The notes below the pieces were generated by a model. The model made no database searches, was not told where the DNA came from, and saw nothing but the letters and a program-made list of their open reading frames with translations. A stretch of DNA of 64,000 bases from Sphingomicrobium aestuariivivum. GTDB taxonomy: Bacteria > Pseudomonadota > Alphaproteobacteria > Sphingomonadales > Sphingomonadaceae. The DNA is taken from assembly GCF_024721585.1 (NCBI RefSeq), contig NZ_CP102629.1, forward strand, positions 992,001 to 1,056,000, in the 5' to 3' direction. Below are positions 42,695 to 50,736 of this stretch, piece after piece. How positions within the stretch are numbered: position 1 is the first letter of the stretch; each line of letters starts with the position of its first letter. The position numbers and the translations under genes are program-made.

Positions 42695-43011
42695 GAAATC
42701 TCGCTAAATAGCCGGGCCATGGCGCGAGGCGCGCAGAGGACGGCAACGTCAGTAAGTGCCACGGCCAACCGCCGGCACGGCCCGCGTCAGTCGCAGGGTC
42801 GCGCGCGCCATAGAGCAAAAATGCCCGTTTGGCTTGTGCTAAGTTGTTGAATCCAGCGCGCCCGCGTCCTCACCAGCAAAGATCGCACGATATTGCTCCG
42901 CAAGCGCTGCCGCGCGAGCCAGCTTGGGGGCCCCGCCCCCAAACCCCCGTCGACAGAGCGTAGTCGAGGAAAAGCGCTTTGCTGCCTTCAGCGCTCGTCG
43001 CAGCGTGACCC
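42695..43011. other. Intergenic region between vsr and the helicase, no convincing gene
   Basis: About 317 bp. It contains a G/C-run palindromic stretch around 42920-42950 (GGGGGCCCCGCCCCC). A minus-strand frame (42839-43102) overlaps the end of vsr, but it has no recognisable domain and runs through this low-complexity stretch. This is the helicase-side edge of the low-GC island; I see no attachment-type direct repeat. Confidence 0.45.
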
Positions 43012-43434
43012 TCAATGTCGGGTCGGGCCTATGAAGGCAGCTAATCGCTCCCCCAGTTTGGCTTGCTGGATTTCGCATTCCCAGATGGTCAGGACGTCCC
43101 AACCCAAATCTTTCAGTGCAGCCTCATGTCGCTCATCTCGCGCCCGGTTTGTTGCGAATTTCTGATCCCAGAATTCCGTGTTTGACGACGGCTTGCGCGA
43201 GATTGGGCATTTGGGGTCAAGGTGTTGGTGCCAGAAGCACCCGTGCACAAATACGGCCTTCTTGCGCCCCACAAACGCAATGTCGGGTTTTCCGGGCAAG
43301 TCTTTTCGGTGAAGGCGAAACCTATATCCCATACCGTGAAGGAGGCGACGTACCGCCAATTCGGGACGCGTATCTTTTGCCTTCGAACCCCGCATGATGT
43401 TCGCCCGCTTCTCGCGAGAAACAAAATCAGCCAT
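43012..43434 (-). CDS. vsr: Very short patch repair endonuclease
   Basis: A 140-residue Vsr nuclease of normal length. It nicks 5' to the T in T:G mismatches that arise when 5-methylcytosine deaminates. The sequence shows SKAKDTRPELAVRRLLHGMGYRFRLHRKDLPGKPDIAF with the metal-binding Asp, followed by VFVHGCFWHQHLDPKCP holding the conserved His/Trp/Cys (zinc) residues. It follows the cytosine methyltransferase by 14 bp on the same strand, the usual partnership. Base composition is lower in G+C than the chromosome around it. Confidence 0.95.
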   Translation of the reverse strand: MADFVSREKRANIMRGSKAKDTRPELAVRRLLHGMGYRFRLHRKDLPGKPDIAFVGRKKAVFVHGCFWHQHLDPKCPISRKPSSNTEFWDQKFATNRARDERHEAALKDLGWDVLTIWECEIQQAKLGERLAAFIGPTRH

Positions 43435-43448
43435 GGGCTTCGAACGTG

Positions 43449-44840
43449 CTAGTATCCCGCCTTGTTCAAGATAGTGTCGAAATGCTTCGCGACAGCCTCG
43501 GCTAACTTCACCGGCACCGCATTTCCGATCTGCGTATATTTAGGCACCTCCCGTTCAAAGATGCCCTCCTTGGGATTGCCAGCACGCCGAAGCCCACCCG
43601 TAGTTCGTTTCCCCTTAAACACATAGGTGTCCGGGAAGGTCTGCAATCTTGCCCACTCTCGAACCGTCAGTGATCGGGGCTGTTCAAAGTGCACGTAATC
43701 ATCGGGCAACGAACACGCCGTAATCGTCGGCCCTTGGTTTCCCCAACGTCGGCGAAGGCGACGTTGCGCGAACTTCTTGGTCTTATACTCTTCAGGCACC
43801 GACCCGTCGCCATCCAGCATGGCCTGGAATTTCGCCACCACCTTCTCAGAATGCTTGCTGTACTCATGCTCAGTGACAGGGTGCAACTCGCGAGCCAGCG
43901 CTCCTGGGCGGAAATATCTCTGCCACGCGGTCTTGGCTTGTCTCGGATACGCGCCTGTAGCGAACCCGCCCACAAAGTCTCGATTTGCAAGCCGAGCTGG
44001 CACGGTTTCGTCGATCAGGTCGCCAAAAATGTCTTCAAGGTCGGGAGCGCTTTGCGTCGGCCCCGGGAGCAATCCACAGAGCACCGCGTCTTCTTCATGC
44101 TTTGACAGGTCGATCAGGTCCCCGACCCTATCGAGGATATCGTTCCGTATACCGGCAATCAGGACTCGCGGGCGGTTTTGGGGAACACCGTAGTCTTTCG
44201 CGTACACGAGCTTCCACCGAACGGCATAACCATGGGCCTCTCCAAGTTTCTTGAAGCGACCATAGACATCATCCCAAATTTCGCCCTTGCGCCCATCTTT
44301 CGTCCATCGCGACGAGAGAAGCCCCTTCACATTCTCAAACAGGAACAGGCGAGGACGGACATGCTCGATGACTCCGGCCATTTTCTCGTAAAGCCGGTTC
44401 GAAGGGATTTCTGCCTTATCCACCGCGTAGGAACGGCGGTGGCCAATCCCGCTATAGCCTTGGCACGGCGGGCCACCGGCCAACACGTCAACGTTTCCGT
44501 CGTCACCGAATTTAATTGCCTCACCAGCGGCATTTAGGAAATCCTCGACCTGATTCAGTCGAGCCGTGTCCAACTCAGCGACGTCTGCCGAGTGCAGCTG
44601 TTTCAACTGGTGAAATTTCTCACCACCAATCCGGTGCTCACGGTTCGCGAGATATGTATCGCGCGCGTCATTATTCAGTTCGTTGACGAGGATCGGCGTG
44701 AAACCTGCCTGCTCAAATCCCAATGAGAGGCCGCCACATCCGGCGAATAGGTCAATCATTGGGCGTTGCACGGGAGCCCATTCCTTCTCAAAAGTTTGCC
44801 CATCGTCTGCGATCAGAATGTCGGATTCGTCGTGCAACAT
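43449..44840 (-). CDS. DNA (cytosine-5)-methyltransferase
   Basis: A 463-residue m5C methyltransferase. Motifs appear in order: I DLFAGCGGLSLGFEQAG near residue 30, IV GGPPCQGYSG with catalytic Cys, VI ENVKGL, VIII QNRPRVLIAGIR, a target-recognition region of about 120 residues, then IX (REWARLQTFPDTYVF) and X (QIGNAVPVKLAEAVAKHF). The recognition sequence cannot be read. It is the middle gene of an endonuclease-methyltransferase-vsr set on the minus strand and has island-like lower G+C. Confidence 0.96.
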   Translation of the reverse strand: MLHDESDILIADDGQTFEKEWAPVQRPMIDLFAGCGGLSLGFEQAGFTPILVNELNNDARDTYLANREHRIGGEKFHQLKQLHSADVAELDTARLNQVEDFLNAAGEAIKFGDDGNVDVLAGGPPCQGYSGIGHRRSYAVDKAEIPSNRLYEKMAGVIEHVRPRLFLFENVKGLLSSRWTKDGRKGEIWDDVYGRFKKLGEAHGYAVRWKLVYAKDYGVPQNRPRVLIAGIRNDILDRVGDLIDLSKHEEDAVLCGLLPGPTQSAPDLEDIFGDLIDETVPARLANRDFVGGFATGAYPRQAKTAWQRYFRPGALARELHPVTEHEYSKHSEKVVAKFQAMLDGDGSVPEEYKTKKFAQRRLRRRWGNQGPTITACSLPDDYVHFEQPRSLTVREWARLQTFPDTYVFKGKRTTGGLRRAGNPKEGIFEREVPKYTQIGNAVPVKLAEAVAKHFDTILNKAGY

Positions 44841-44917
44841 CTAAGCCCCCTTTTGCGCCTCGATTCAACCAAGCACAAAAGGCGAACAAAAACCAGGTGA
44901 TCTCTGTCCGCTATAGA

Positions 44918-45805
44918 TCATTTAATGGGATCTAGACTGATAGCTCTACGTTCGATCAAGTGCCGGATGTGTTCACGGACGTCACCGATGACAGCGCTGC
45001 CAAACACCAGCTTGAACATCTCTCCCACGCTCCACGCTACGCACTCTTGGGATGGCATGCCCCAAAAATTCTTACCCGATAGCGCCGCAACACGTCGAAC
45101 CGGCATACCGTCCGCCTTGAAGGGCTTATTTTGGCTCGGTAGAGCGACGAAACTATAAGTGAACCTCTTCAAATCGTCGATATCGCGGGCATCATTCCCA
45201 ATGGAGATTCCTTGAGCGTGAAACCCTTTTGCGCGATAGACTAGATCCCACAACATAGGGTTTTGGGCGCTATCATTCCAAGATGTCTTGCATTGGATAA
45301 TGTGCACAGAAGTCTTGCCCATATTTCTTCCAACGAAATCTGAAATCGCGCGATGGTCGAATCCTTGGACAGCTGAATCCATATCGGACGGGAAGGTCAG
45401 GCCAATAAGGTCAGACTCACTGTTAGTTGGCCTATTGTTATAATTGATCGATATTGCGTCCAACACTGGCTTCGGAATAAGAGACTTGCTGTGCTTACCT
45501 ACAACTGCCGACGTGTGAGTTAGGACTAGATTTAGGTACCAGCATACCAGACCTTCCCAAGCTGCGCCTCCACTCGCCAAAACATTTTGATCCCGACCTT
45601 TATTTTTATCTTCCTTCTTTTTAGCAGTCTTCCGGAAGATATCGCGAAGGTTGCCCCCAAGCTTATAGATCGCCTCCTCATCTTGAAGATCGTTCGTCAA
45701 TCTGGCGATCTCAGCTCGCCAAATCGGCCAGCCTTTCTCGAAAACCGGCATCGAGAACACCCGACGCAAAGACTCTTCACGATACGCCTCTACAGATTGT
45801 TGCAT
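44918..45805 (-). CDS. Putative type II restriction endonuclease (PD-(D/E)XK-like)
   Basis: A 295-residue protein of no family I can name. Context (77 bp upstream of the methyltransferase) and a candidate nuclease site suggest the cognate restriction enzyme: Asp in NSESDLIGLTF followed some 30-40 residues later by VHIIQCKTSWND, which fits a D...QxK variant of PD-(D/E)XK. The N-terminus is helical with a lysine-rich loop (KTAKKKEDKNKGRD). The coding sequence is the most A+T-rich in the window (near 40% G+C in places). ATG 45805 has GGGGGG upstream; ATG 45817 is possible. Confidence 0.68.
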   Translation of the reverse strand: MQQSVEAYREESLRRVFSMPVFEKGWPIWRAEIARLTNDLQDEEAIYKLGGNLRDIFRKTAKKKEDKNKGRDQNVLASGGAAWEGLVCWYLNLVLTHTSAVVGKHSKSLIPKPVLDAISINYNNRPTNSESDLIGLTFPSDMDSAVQGFDHRAISDFVGRNMGKTSVHIIQCKTSWNDSAQNPMLWDLVYRAKGFHAQGISIGNDARDIDDLKRFTYSFVALPSQNKPFKADGMPVRRVAALSGKNFWGMPSQECVAWSVGEMFKLVFGSAVIGDVREHIRHLIERRAISLDPIK

Positions 45806-46025
45806 TAAGCCCCCCATAAATCGGAGCTATTGATTGCGCGCTATGAGGCGAATTGAAAGCCTTTTGGGCTTGCGCCTATCCAAGTGATCTCCCTGCTCTG
45901 TCTTCCATGTTGTTCTCGGGCACCATTTGCCAATCCTCAACGGCAAGGGTCAGGGCAGCCTGACCCCGTCGATTTAGTCCGCTTTCGCGGCAGGCCGGCC
46001 GCTTTCCGTCTTCTCTACGACATAC
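45806..46025. other. Gap between the island and rpoA, no gene; one 8-bp hairpin
   Basis: This holds the presumed promoter of the restriction operon (A+T-rich up to about 45900). A perfect hairpin GGGTCAGG-GCAG-CCTGACCC lies at 45947-45966. Composition changes back to chromosomal type near 45940, which I take as the rpoA-side island edge. Confidence 0.5.
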
Positions 46026-46026
46026 G

Positions 46027-46057
46027 AAAAAGGGCCGCCCCTCGCGGGACGGCCCTC
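46027..46057 (-). terminator. Terminator after rpoA
   Basis: Stem 46032-46041 / 46046-46055 (ten positions, one mismatch, loop TCGC), followed on the minus strand by TCCCTTTTTC-like T-run (AAAAA at 46027-46031 on the plus strand). It closes the rpsM-rpsK-rpoA message before the island. Confidence 0.78.
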
Positions 46058-46082
46058 AATCTCTTCACATCGGAAGATGGCG

Positions 46083-47144
46083 TTAGCCGAGCAGTTCCTG
46101 CTCGAGCTTCTTGGCCATTTCCTCGATGTTCTCGGGCGGCCAGCCCGGGATTTCCATGCCGAGACGCAGGCCCATGCTCGCGAGCACTTCCTTGATCTCG
46201 TTGAGCGACTTGCGGCCGAAGTTCGGCGTGCGCAGCATCTCCGCTTCGGTCTTCTGCACGAGATCGCCGATGTAGATGATGTTGTCGTTCTTGAGGCAGT
46301 TGGCCGAACGCACCGACAGCTCGAGCTCGTCGACCTTCTTGAGAAGGTAACGGTTGAGCTGGTTGGTGTCCTGGCCACCTTCGGCAGCGCCGCCAGCGGC
46401 CTGGCCCTGCGCCGGAGCGGGGGCGACCATGCTGTCGTCGAAGTGGACGAACAGCTGGAGCTGGTCCTGGAGGATGCGCGCGGCATAGGCGACGGCATCT
46501 TCCGGGGTGACCGTGCCATCGGTCTCGATGGTGAGGCTCAGCTTGTCATAGTCCAGTTCCTGGCCGACGCGGGTGTTTTCCACCTTGTAGGCGACCTGGC
46601 GGATCGGGCTGTACAGGCTGTCGACCGGGATGAGGCCGATCGGCGCGTCGGCCGGGCGGTTCATCGCGGCGGGCACATAGCCCTTACCGATGTCGGCGGT
46701 CAGCTCCATGTTGAGCGTGGCGCCTTCGTCGAGGTGACAGATGACGAGATCGGGGTTGGTGATCTCGATGTCGCCGGGGCAGCTGATCTGGCCGGCGGTG
46801 ACTTCACCGGGGCCGGTCGCCGACAGCTGCAGGCGCTTGGGGCCTTCGCCTTCCATCTTCACCGCGACCTGCTTGACGTTGATCACGATGTCGGTGATGT
46901 CCTCGCGGACACCGGCCAGCGACGAGAATTCGTGCAGCACGCCCTCGATCTTCATCGAGGTGATGGCGGCGCCCTGGAGGCTGGAGAGGAGGACGCGGCG
47001 CAGCGAGTTGCCGAGCGTCATCCCGAAGCCGCGCTCGAGCGGCTCGGCCACGAAGGTCGCCTTGCGCTTGGCGTCGGCACCGGGCTTGCGGTCGAGGCCC
47101 TGCGGCTTTTTCAGTTCCTGCCAGTTCTTCGCGTTGATCGACAT
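46083..47144 (-). CDS. rpoA: DNA-directed RNA polymerase subunit alpha
   Basis: A 353-residue alpha subunit. The N-terminal dimerisation domain ([34 protein letters not shown]) and the C-terminal domain that binds UP elements and activators ([56 protein letters not shown]) are intact. It follows rpsK by 91 bp containing two strong hairpins. rplQ, its usual next gene, is displaced to 39.9 kb. Confidence 0.99.
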   Translation of the reverse strand: MSINAKNWQELKKPQGLDRKPGADAKRKATFVAEPLERGFGMTLGNSLRRVLLSSLQGAAITSMKIEGVLHEFSSLAGVREDITDIVINVKQVAVKMEGEGPKRLQLSATGPGEVTAGQISCPGDIEITNPDLVICHLDEGATLNMELTADIGKGYVPAAMNRPADAPIGLIPVDSLYSPIRQVAYKVENTRVGQELDYDKLSLTIETDGTVTPEDAVAYAARILQDQLQLFVHFDDSMVAPAPAQGQAAGGAAEGGQDTNQLNRYLLKKVDELELSVRSANCLKNDNIIYIGDLVQKTEAEMLRTPNFGRKSLNEIKEVLASMGLRLGMEIPGWPPENIEEMAKKLEQELLG

Positions 47145-47161
47145 AATGTCCCCAGATGTTC

Positions 47162-47219
47162 GGCGGGGCGTCCCCCGCCAGTGTTAACAATGTGTCGGGC
47201 CGAGACGGTCTCGGCCCGA
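47162..47219 (-). other. Two stable hairpins in the rpsK-rpoA gap
   Basis: An 11-bp perfect stem (47195-47205 / 47209-47219, loop CGG) and a 7-bp stem (GGCGGGG-CGTC-CCCCGCC, 47162-47179). There is no T-run, so termination is unlikely. mRNA processing or stability control ahead of rpoA is inferred. Confidence 0.6.
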
Positions 47220-47235
47220 GGCGATCAGCGCGCTG

Positions 47236-47625
47236 TTAGACGCGGCGGCGCTTGGACGGGCGGACCCCGTTGTGCGGGATCGGGGTGACGTCGCGGATCG
47301 AGGTGATGGTGAAGCCCACCGCCTGCAGCGCACGGAGCGCCGATTCGCGACCCGAACCCGGGCCCTTGACTTCGACTTCGAGGGTACGAACGCCATGATC
47401 CTGCGCCTTCTTGCCGGCGTCTTCGGCGGCAACCTGCGCGGCATAAGGGGTCGACTTGCGCGAGCCCTTGAAGCCCATCATGCCGGCCGAGGACCAGCTG
47501 ATCGCATTGCCCTGCGCGTCGGTGATGGTGATCATGGTGTTGTTGAAGCTGGCGTTTACATGGGCGACGCCGGCGGTGATGTTCTTGCGCTCACGGCGAC
47601 GAACGCGCTGCGGTTCACGTGCCAT
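47236..47625 (-). CDS. rpsK: 30S ribosomal protein S11
   Basis: A 129-residue S11 of normal length, part of the 30S platform. Diagnostic blocks: [51 protein letters not shown] and the C-terminal [22 protein letters not shown]. It lies 49 bp downstream of rpsM in the alpha operon, with AGAGAGATTTC before the ATG. Confidence 0.99.
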   Translation of the reverse strand: MAREPQRVRRRERKNITAGVAHVNASFNNTMITITDAQGNAISWSSAGMMGFKGSRKSTPYAAQVAAEDAGKKAQDHGVRTLEVEVKGPGSGRESALRALQAVGFTITSIRDVTPIPHNGVRPSKRRRV

Positions 47626-47674
47626 ATTGAAATCTCTCTTCTAAAAAGCTGTGCGAGAAGCGAGCCGGAAAGGC

Positions 47675-48043
47675 TTACTTCTTCTTGCCGGCGATCGGCT
47701 TGGCCTTGCCCTTGCGGGTGCGCGCATTGGTGTGCGTGCGCTGGCCGCGGACCGGCAGGCCGGCACGGTGACGCAGGCCACGATAGGACTTGAGGTCCAT
47801 CAGGCGCTTGATGTCCATCGCGCGTTCGCGGCGAAGGTCGCCTTCGACGGTATAGTCGGCGTCGATCGTTTCGCGGATCTGCAGGACTTCCTGGTCCGAC
47901 AGGTCGGCAACGCGACGTTCCGGCGCGATCTTCAGCTTTTCGGTGATTTCCTTGGCGGTGGTGTGACCGATGCCATGGATGTAGGTGAGCGCGATCTCGA
48001 CGCGCTTGTTGGTCGGGATGTTGACCCCGGCGATACGTGCCAT
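47675..48043 (-). CDS. rpsM: 30S ribosomal protein S13
   Basis: A 122-residue S13, an intersubunit-bridge protein of the 30S head. It begins [26 protein letters not shown] and ends with the basic tail [41 protein letters not shown] lies 8 bases before the ATG. It is the first gene of the alpha-operon segment seen here; a leader hairpin (48071-48094) lies 28 bp upstream of the start. Confidence 0.99.
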   Translation of the reverse strand: MARIAGVNIPTNKRVEIALTYIHGIGHTTAKEITEKLKIAPERRVADLSDQEVLQIRETIDADYTVEGDLRRERAMDIKRLMDLKSYRGLRHRAGLPVRGQRTHTNARTRKGKAKPIAGKKK

Positions 48044-48070
48044 AACGTAATATTCTCCTTACGGCTCCAC

Positions 48071-48094
48071 GGGTTGGCGGGCACTTGCCAACCC
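48071..48094 (-). promoter_or_regulatory. Leader hairpin upstream of rpsM
   Basis: GGGTTGGC and GCCAACCC pair perfectly across an 8-base loop (GGGCACTT on the plus strand). It lies in the untranslated leader, 28 bp before the rpsM ATG. There is no T-run. It could be an autoregulatory ribosomal-protein site; that is inference. Confidence 0.45.
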
Positions 48095-48261
48095 ATCTCA
48101 AAGCGTTCCCCCGTACCAACGATGAAAACGGCGGACGCAACGAGGGCGCCGCCGGTCACCGCGGTTCGGGATGGGCGCGAAATAGGAAGGCGCCGCCGGA
48201 GAGTCAAGGGCCGTGCAAGAAGGTTATGGAGCAAAAGCCCCCCTCCTGCCATTAGTGCTCC

Positions 48262-49296
48262 ATGGGGACCCCTAACTTCACCTTCGAGGACCATGAGGTC
48301 AAGCCCGGCACGCGCCTTGCCGTCGACGTGCCGATCAGCCGCGATACCGCCGGATCGATGGTGCACCTGCCGGTGCGCGTCATCCACGGCGCTCACCCCG
48401 GCCCCGTCCTCCTCATCTCCGCCGCCATCCATGGCGACGAGATCAGCGGGATCGAGGTGGTGCGCCGCCTGATGGCCAAGATGCAGCCCAAGAAGCTGCG
48501 CGGCACGCTGCTCGCCGTGCCCATCGTCAACCCCTTCGGCTTCGTCGCATGGTCGCGCTATTTGCCCGACCGCCGCGACCTCAACCGCAGCTTCCCCGGC
48601 CGCGAGGACGGCAGCCTTGCCAGCCGCATCGCCTATCTCTTCCGCACCCTCCTCATGGAGCGCGCGGACTTCGCCATCGACCTCCATTCGGCCGCCATCC
48701 ACCGCTACAACCTGCCGCAAATCCGTGTCAGCCCCGATTGCGGCAAGGCGAGCGAACTCGCCCGCGCCTTCTCGCCCCCGATCATCATGCACAGCCCCTT
48801 GCGCGACGGCTCGATGCGCGGGGTGGCGATGGAGAACGGGCTCGAGATGCTGCTTTACGAAGCGGGCGAAGCGCTGCGCTTCGACGATTTCTCCACCCGC
48901 GTCGGCGTCAACGGCATCCTGCGCGTGATGGCGGCGATGGACATGCTCGACCTCAAGAAGTCCAAGCGCGAGATCGCCGCGCCGCTGGAAAGCACCCGCT
49001 CTATCTGGCTGCGCTCCCCGCGCGGCGGCATCGCCTCGATCCGCACGCCCTCGGGCCGCAAGGTCGCGCTGGGGCAGGTCGTCGCCACCGTGCGCAACCC
49101 CACCCATCCCGAGGAGGAAAGCGTCATCAAGTCGCCGATCGAGGGCCTCGTCATCGGCCACAGCCGGATGGGCGCGGTCAACCGCGGCGATGCCCTCCTC
49201 CATATCGCGCAATTGGGCGAAAGCGGCATCTACCTCGACCCCCTCACCGAGGAACGCCTCTCTGGCGCCCTCCTCGACGAGCATGAGATCGACTAG
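48262..49296 (+). CDS. Succinylglutamate desuccinylase/aspartoacylase family zinc hydrolase
   Basis: A 344-residue M14-type metallo-hydrolase. Zinc ligands are visible as His57 and Glu60 in AAIHGDEISG and His142 in DLHSA. The arginine-rich RRDLNRSFPG loop binds the carboxylate substrate. The C-terminal beta-rich domain (GRKVALGQVVATVRNPTHPEEESVIKSPIEGLVIGHSRMG) resembles a barrel/lipoyl-like fold common to this branch. The natural substrate is unknown. It is divergent from rpsM and 32 bp upstream of ribF. Confidence 0.9.
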   Translation: MGTPNFTFEDHEVKPGTRLAVDVPISRDTAGSMVHLPVRVIHGAHPGPVLLISAAIHGDEISGIEVVRRLMAKMQPKKLRGTLLAVPIVNPFGFVAWSRYLPDRRDLNRSFPGREDGSLASRIAYLFRTLLMERADFAIDLHSAAIHRYNLPQIRVSPDCGKASELARAFSPPIIMHSPLRDGSMRGVAMENGLEMLLYEAGEALRFDDFSTRVGVNGILRVMAAMDMLDLKKSKREIAAPLESTRSIWLRSPRGGIASIRTPSGRKVALGQVVATVRNPTHPEEESVIKSPIEGLVIGHSRMGAVNRGDALLHIAQLGESGIYLDPLTEERLSGALLDEHEID

Positions 49297-49328
49297 GCGC
49301 GAGGCCCTTCCCTCGCTAAGCAACCCCC

Positions 49329-50264
49329 ATGCAGCGGTTCCGTCACACCGATCCCGTCCCCGAGGCCTTGCGCGGCGCGATTGTCGCGCTGGGCAATTTC
49401 GACGGCTTCCACTTCGGTCACCAGGCCGTCGTCGGACGCGCCATCGCCAAGGCGGCGCATGAGGGGCGGCCTGCGGTGGTAGCCACATTCGATCCGCATC
49501 CGGTGCGGCACTTCCGCCCCGACGCCAAGCCCTTCCGCCTCACCACCCTCGACCAGCGCGAGGAGCTGTTCGCCCATGCTGGTGCCGACGGCATGCTGGT
49601 GTTCGCCTTCGACGACACGCTGGCCTCGCTCACCGCCGCCGAGTTCGTCGAGCTGCTTGCCGACAAGCTCGGCGTCGCTGGCGTTGTCACCGGCGAGGAC
49701 TTCACCTTCGGCAAGGGCCGCGAGGGCGATGTGCGCAAGATCGCCGAACTGGGCGCGGCGAAAGGCATGAGCGCCGAGGCCGTCGGCGCGGTCGGGATGG
49801 AAGACGCAATCGTCTCCTCCAGCCGCATCCGCGAGGCGCTGCAGGCAGGCGATCCGGCCACCGCCACCCGCCTCCTCACCCGCCCCTTCGGGGTGCGTGG
49901 CCCGGTCGTCCACGGCGACAAGCGCGGGCGCGAGCTCGGCTGGCCGACCGCCAACATGGAGATGGGCCAGTATCTCCGCCCCGCCTACGGCGTCTACGCC
50001 ACCCGCGTGCGCCTCCCCGACGGCAGCGAACATGACGCCGTCTCCAACCTCGGCGTGCGCCCGATGTTCGACCCGCCCAAGGAGTTGCTCGAGACCTTCA
50101 TCTTCGATTTCTCGGGCGATCTCTACGGACAGGAGGTGGAGGTCCAGCTCCACCATTACCTCCGCCCCGAAGCCGCCTTCCACGATCTCGAGGCCTTGAA
50201 GCGCCAGATGGACGCCGACGGCGCCGAGGCGCGCAGGCTCCTCGGCGAGGGCCGCGCCTCCTAA
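49329..50264 (+). CDS. ribF: Bifunctional riboflavin kinase/FAD synthetase
   Basis: A 311-residue enzyme that phosphorylates riboflavin to FMN and adenylates FMN to FAD. The N-terminal adenylyltransferase has GNFDGFHFGHQAVVGRA, the HxGH-type nucleotide motif. The C-terminal flavokinase has the GWPTANMEMG motif and HDAVSNLGVRPMFD. The length is typical. It lies downstream of the zinc hydrolase and upstream of the palindrome/GIY-YIG cassette, then ileS. Confidence 0.96.
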   Translation: MQRFRHTDPVPEALRGAIVALGNFDGFHFGHQAVVGRAIAKAAHEGRPAVVATFDPHPVRHFRPDAKPFRLTTLDQREELFAHAGADGMLVFAFDDTLASLTAAEFVELLADKLGVAGVVTGEDFTFGKGREGDVRKIAELGAAKGMSAEAVGAVGMEDAIVSSSRIREALQAGDPATATRLLTRPFGVRGPVVHGDKRGRELGWPTANMEMGQYLRPAYGVYATRVRLPDGSEHDAVSNLGVRPMFDPPKELLETFIFDFSGDLYGQEVEVQLHHYLRPEAAFHDLEALKRQMDADGAEARRLLGEGRAS

Positions 50265-50270
50265 ATCGTC

Positions 50271-50290
50271 ATCCCAGCGAAGGCTGGGAT
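50271..50290. repeat. Dispersed palindromic repeat, copy B
   Basis: ATCCCAGCGAAGGCTGGGAT is an 8-bp perfect stem with a GAAG loop, 6 bp after the ribF stop. It is inverted relative to copies C and D, and its outermost stem base differs (AT rather than C/G). Confidence 0.78.
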
Positions 50291-50334
50291 CCATGCCGAG
50301 TGGGTGCTACGCAAGTCATCGCCGGATCGTAGAC

Positions 50335-50360
50335 ATGGACCCCAGCCTTCGCTGGGGCGG
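50335..50360. repeat. Dispersed palindromic repeat, copy C
   Basis: Core CCCCAGCCTTCGCTGGGG at 50340-50357, preceded by CATGGA and followed by CGGCGG. It lies 9 bp upstream of the GIY-YIG start codon. Confidence 0.8.
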
Positions 50361-50366
50361 CGGTGT

Positions 50367-50654
50367 ATGGGCGGGCACGTTTACATCATGACGAACAAAT
50401 CGTTCGGGACGCTGTACGTCGGCGTGACGAGCGATCTGGCGCGCCGGGTCTGGCAGCATCGCGAAGGTAGCGGCTCGGCTTTTTGCAGAAAGCACGGCCT
50501 CGACAAACTGGTTTATGCCGAGCCTCATGATCACATCGAGGACGCCATCGCGCGCGAAAAGGCGATGAAGGCGTGGAAGCGCAATTGGAAGCTTCGGCTG
50601 ATCATGGACACCAACCCCGACTGGCGCGACCTGTACGACGACCTGCTTGCGTGA
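50367..50654 (+). CDS. Single-domain GIY-YIG nuclease between palindromic repeats
   Basis: A 95-residue GIY-YIG endonuclease domain of the UvrC-N/YhbQ-like group. Visible are GHVYIMTNKSFGTLYVGVTSDLARRVWQHREG (the two tyrosine strands and catalytic Arg) and a late Glu in EDAIAREKAMKAWKRNWKLRLI. The gene starts 9 bp after repeat copy C and stops 14 bp before copy D, so coding DNA fills the space between the two direct repeats. The function of these stand-alone nucleases is not known to me; a link with the palindromes is inferred. ATG 50388 is an alternative start. Confidence 0.88.
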   Translation: MGGHVYIMTNKSFGTLYVGVTSDLARRVWQHREGSGSAFCRKHGLDKLVYAEPHDHIEDAIAREKAMKAWKRNWKLRLIMDTNPDWRDLYDDLLA

Positions 50655-50662
50655 CTTGGTGG

Positions 50663-50691
50663 CATGGGCCCCAGCCTTCGCTGGGGCGACG
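50663..50691. repeat. Dispersed palindromic repeat, copy D
   Basis: Core CCCCAGCCTTCGCTGGGG at 50669-50686 with flanks CATGGG and CGACG. The whole unit is the reverse complement of copy A at 39.3 kb and a direct copy of C. It sits 14 bp after the GIY-YIG stop. Confidence 0.8.
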
Positions 50692-50736
50692 ATTCCGGTT
50701 GTCTCTGCGAGCGCGCCCCCTTAAGCGCTTGATCCC

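Noticed and set aside
42839-43102. 87-codon minus-strand frame between vsr and the helicase
   Set aside because: It overlaps the vsr end, runs through a GGGGGCCCC low-complexity stretch and matches no family.
46077-47288. 403-codon frame antisense to rpoA
   Set aside because: It is a shadow of an intact essential gene.
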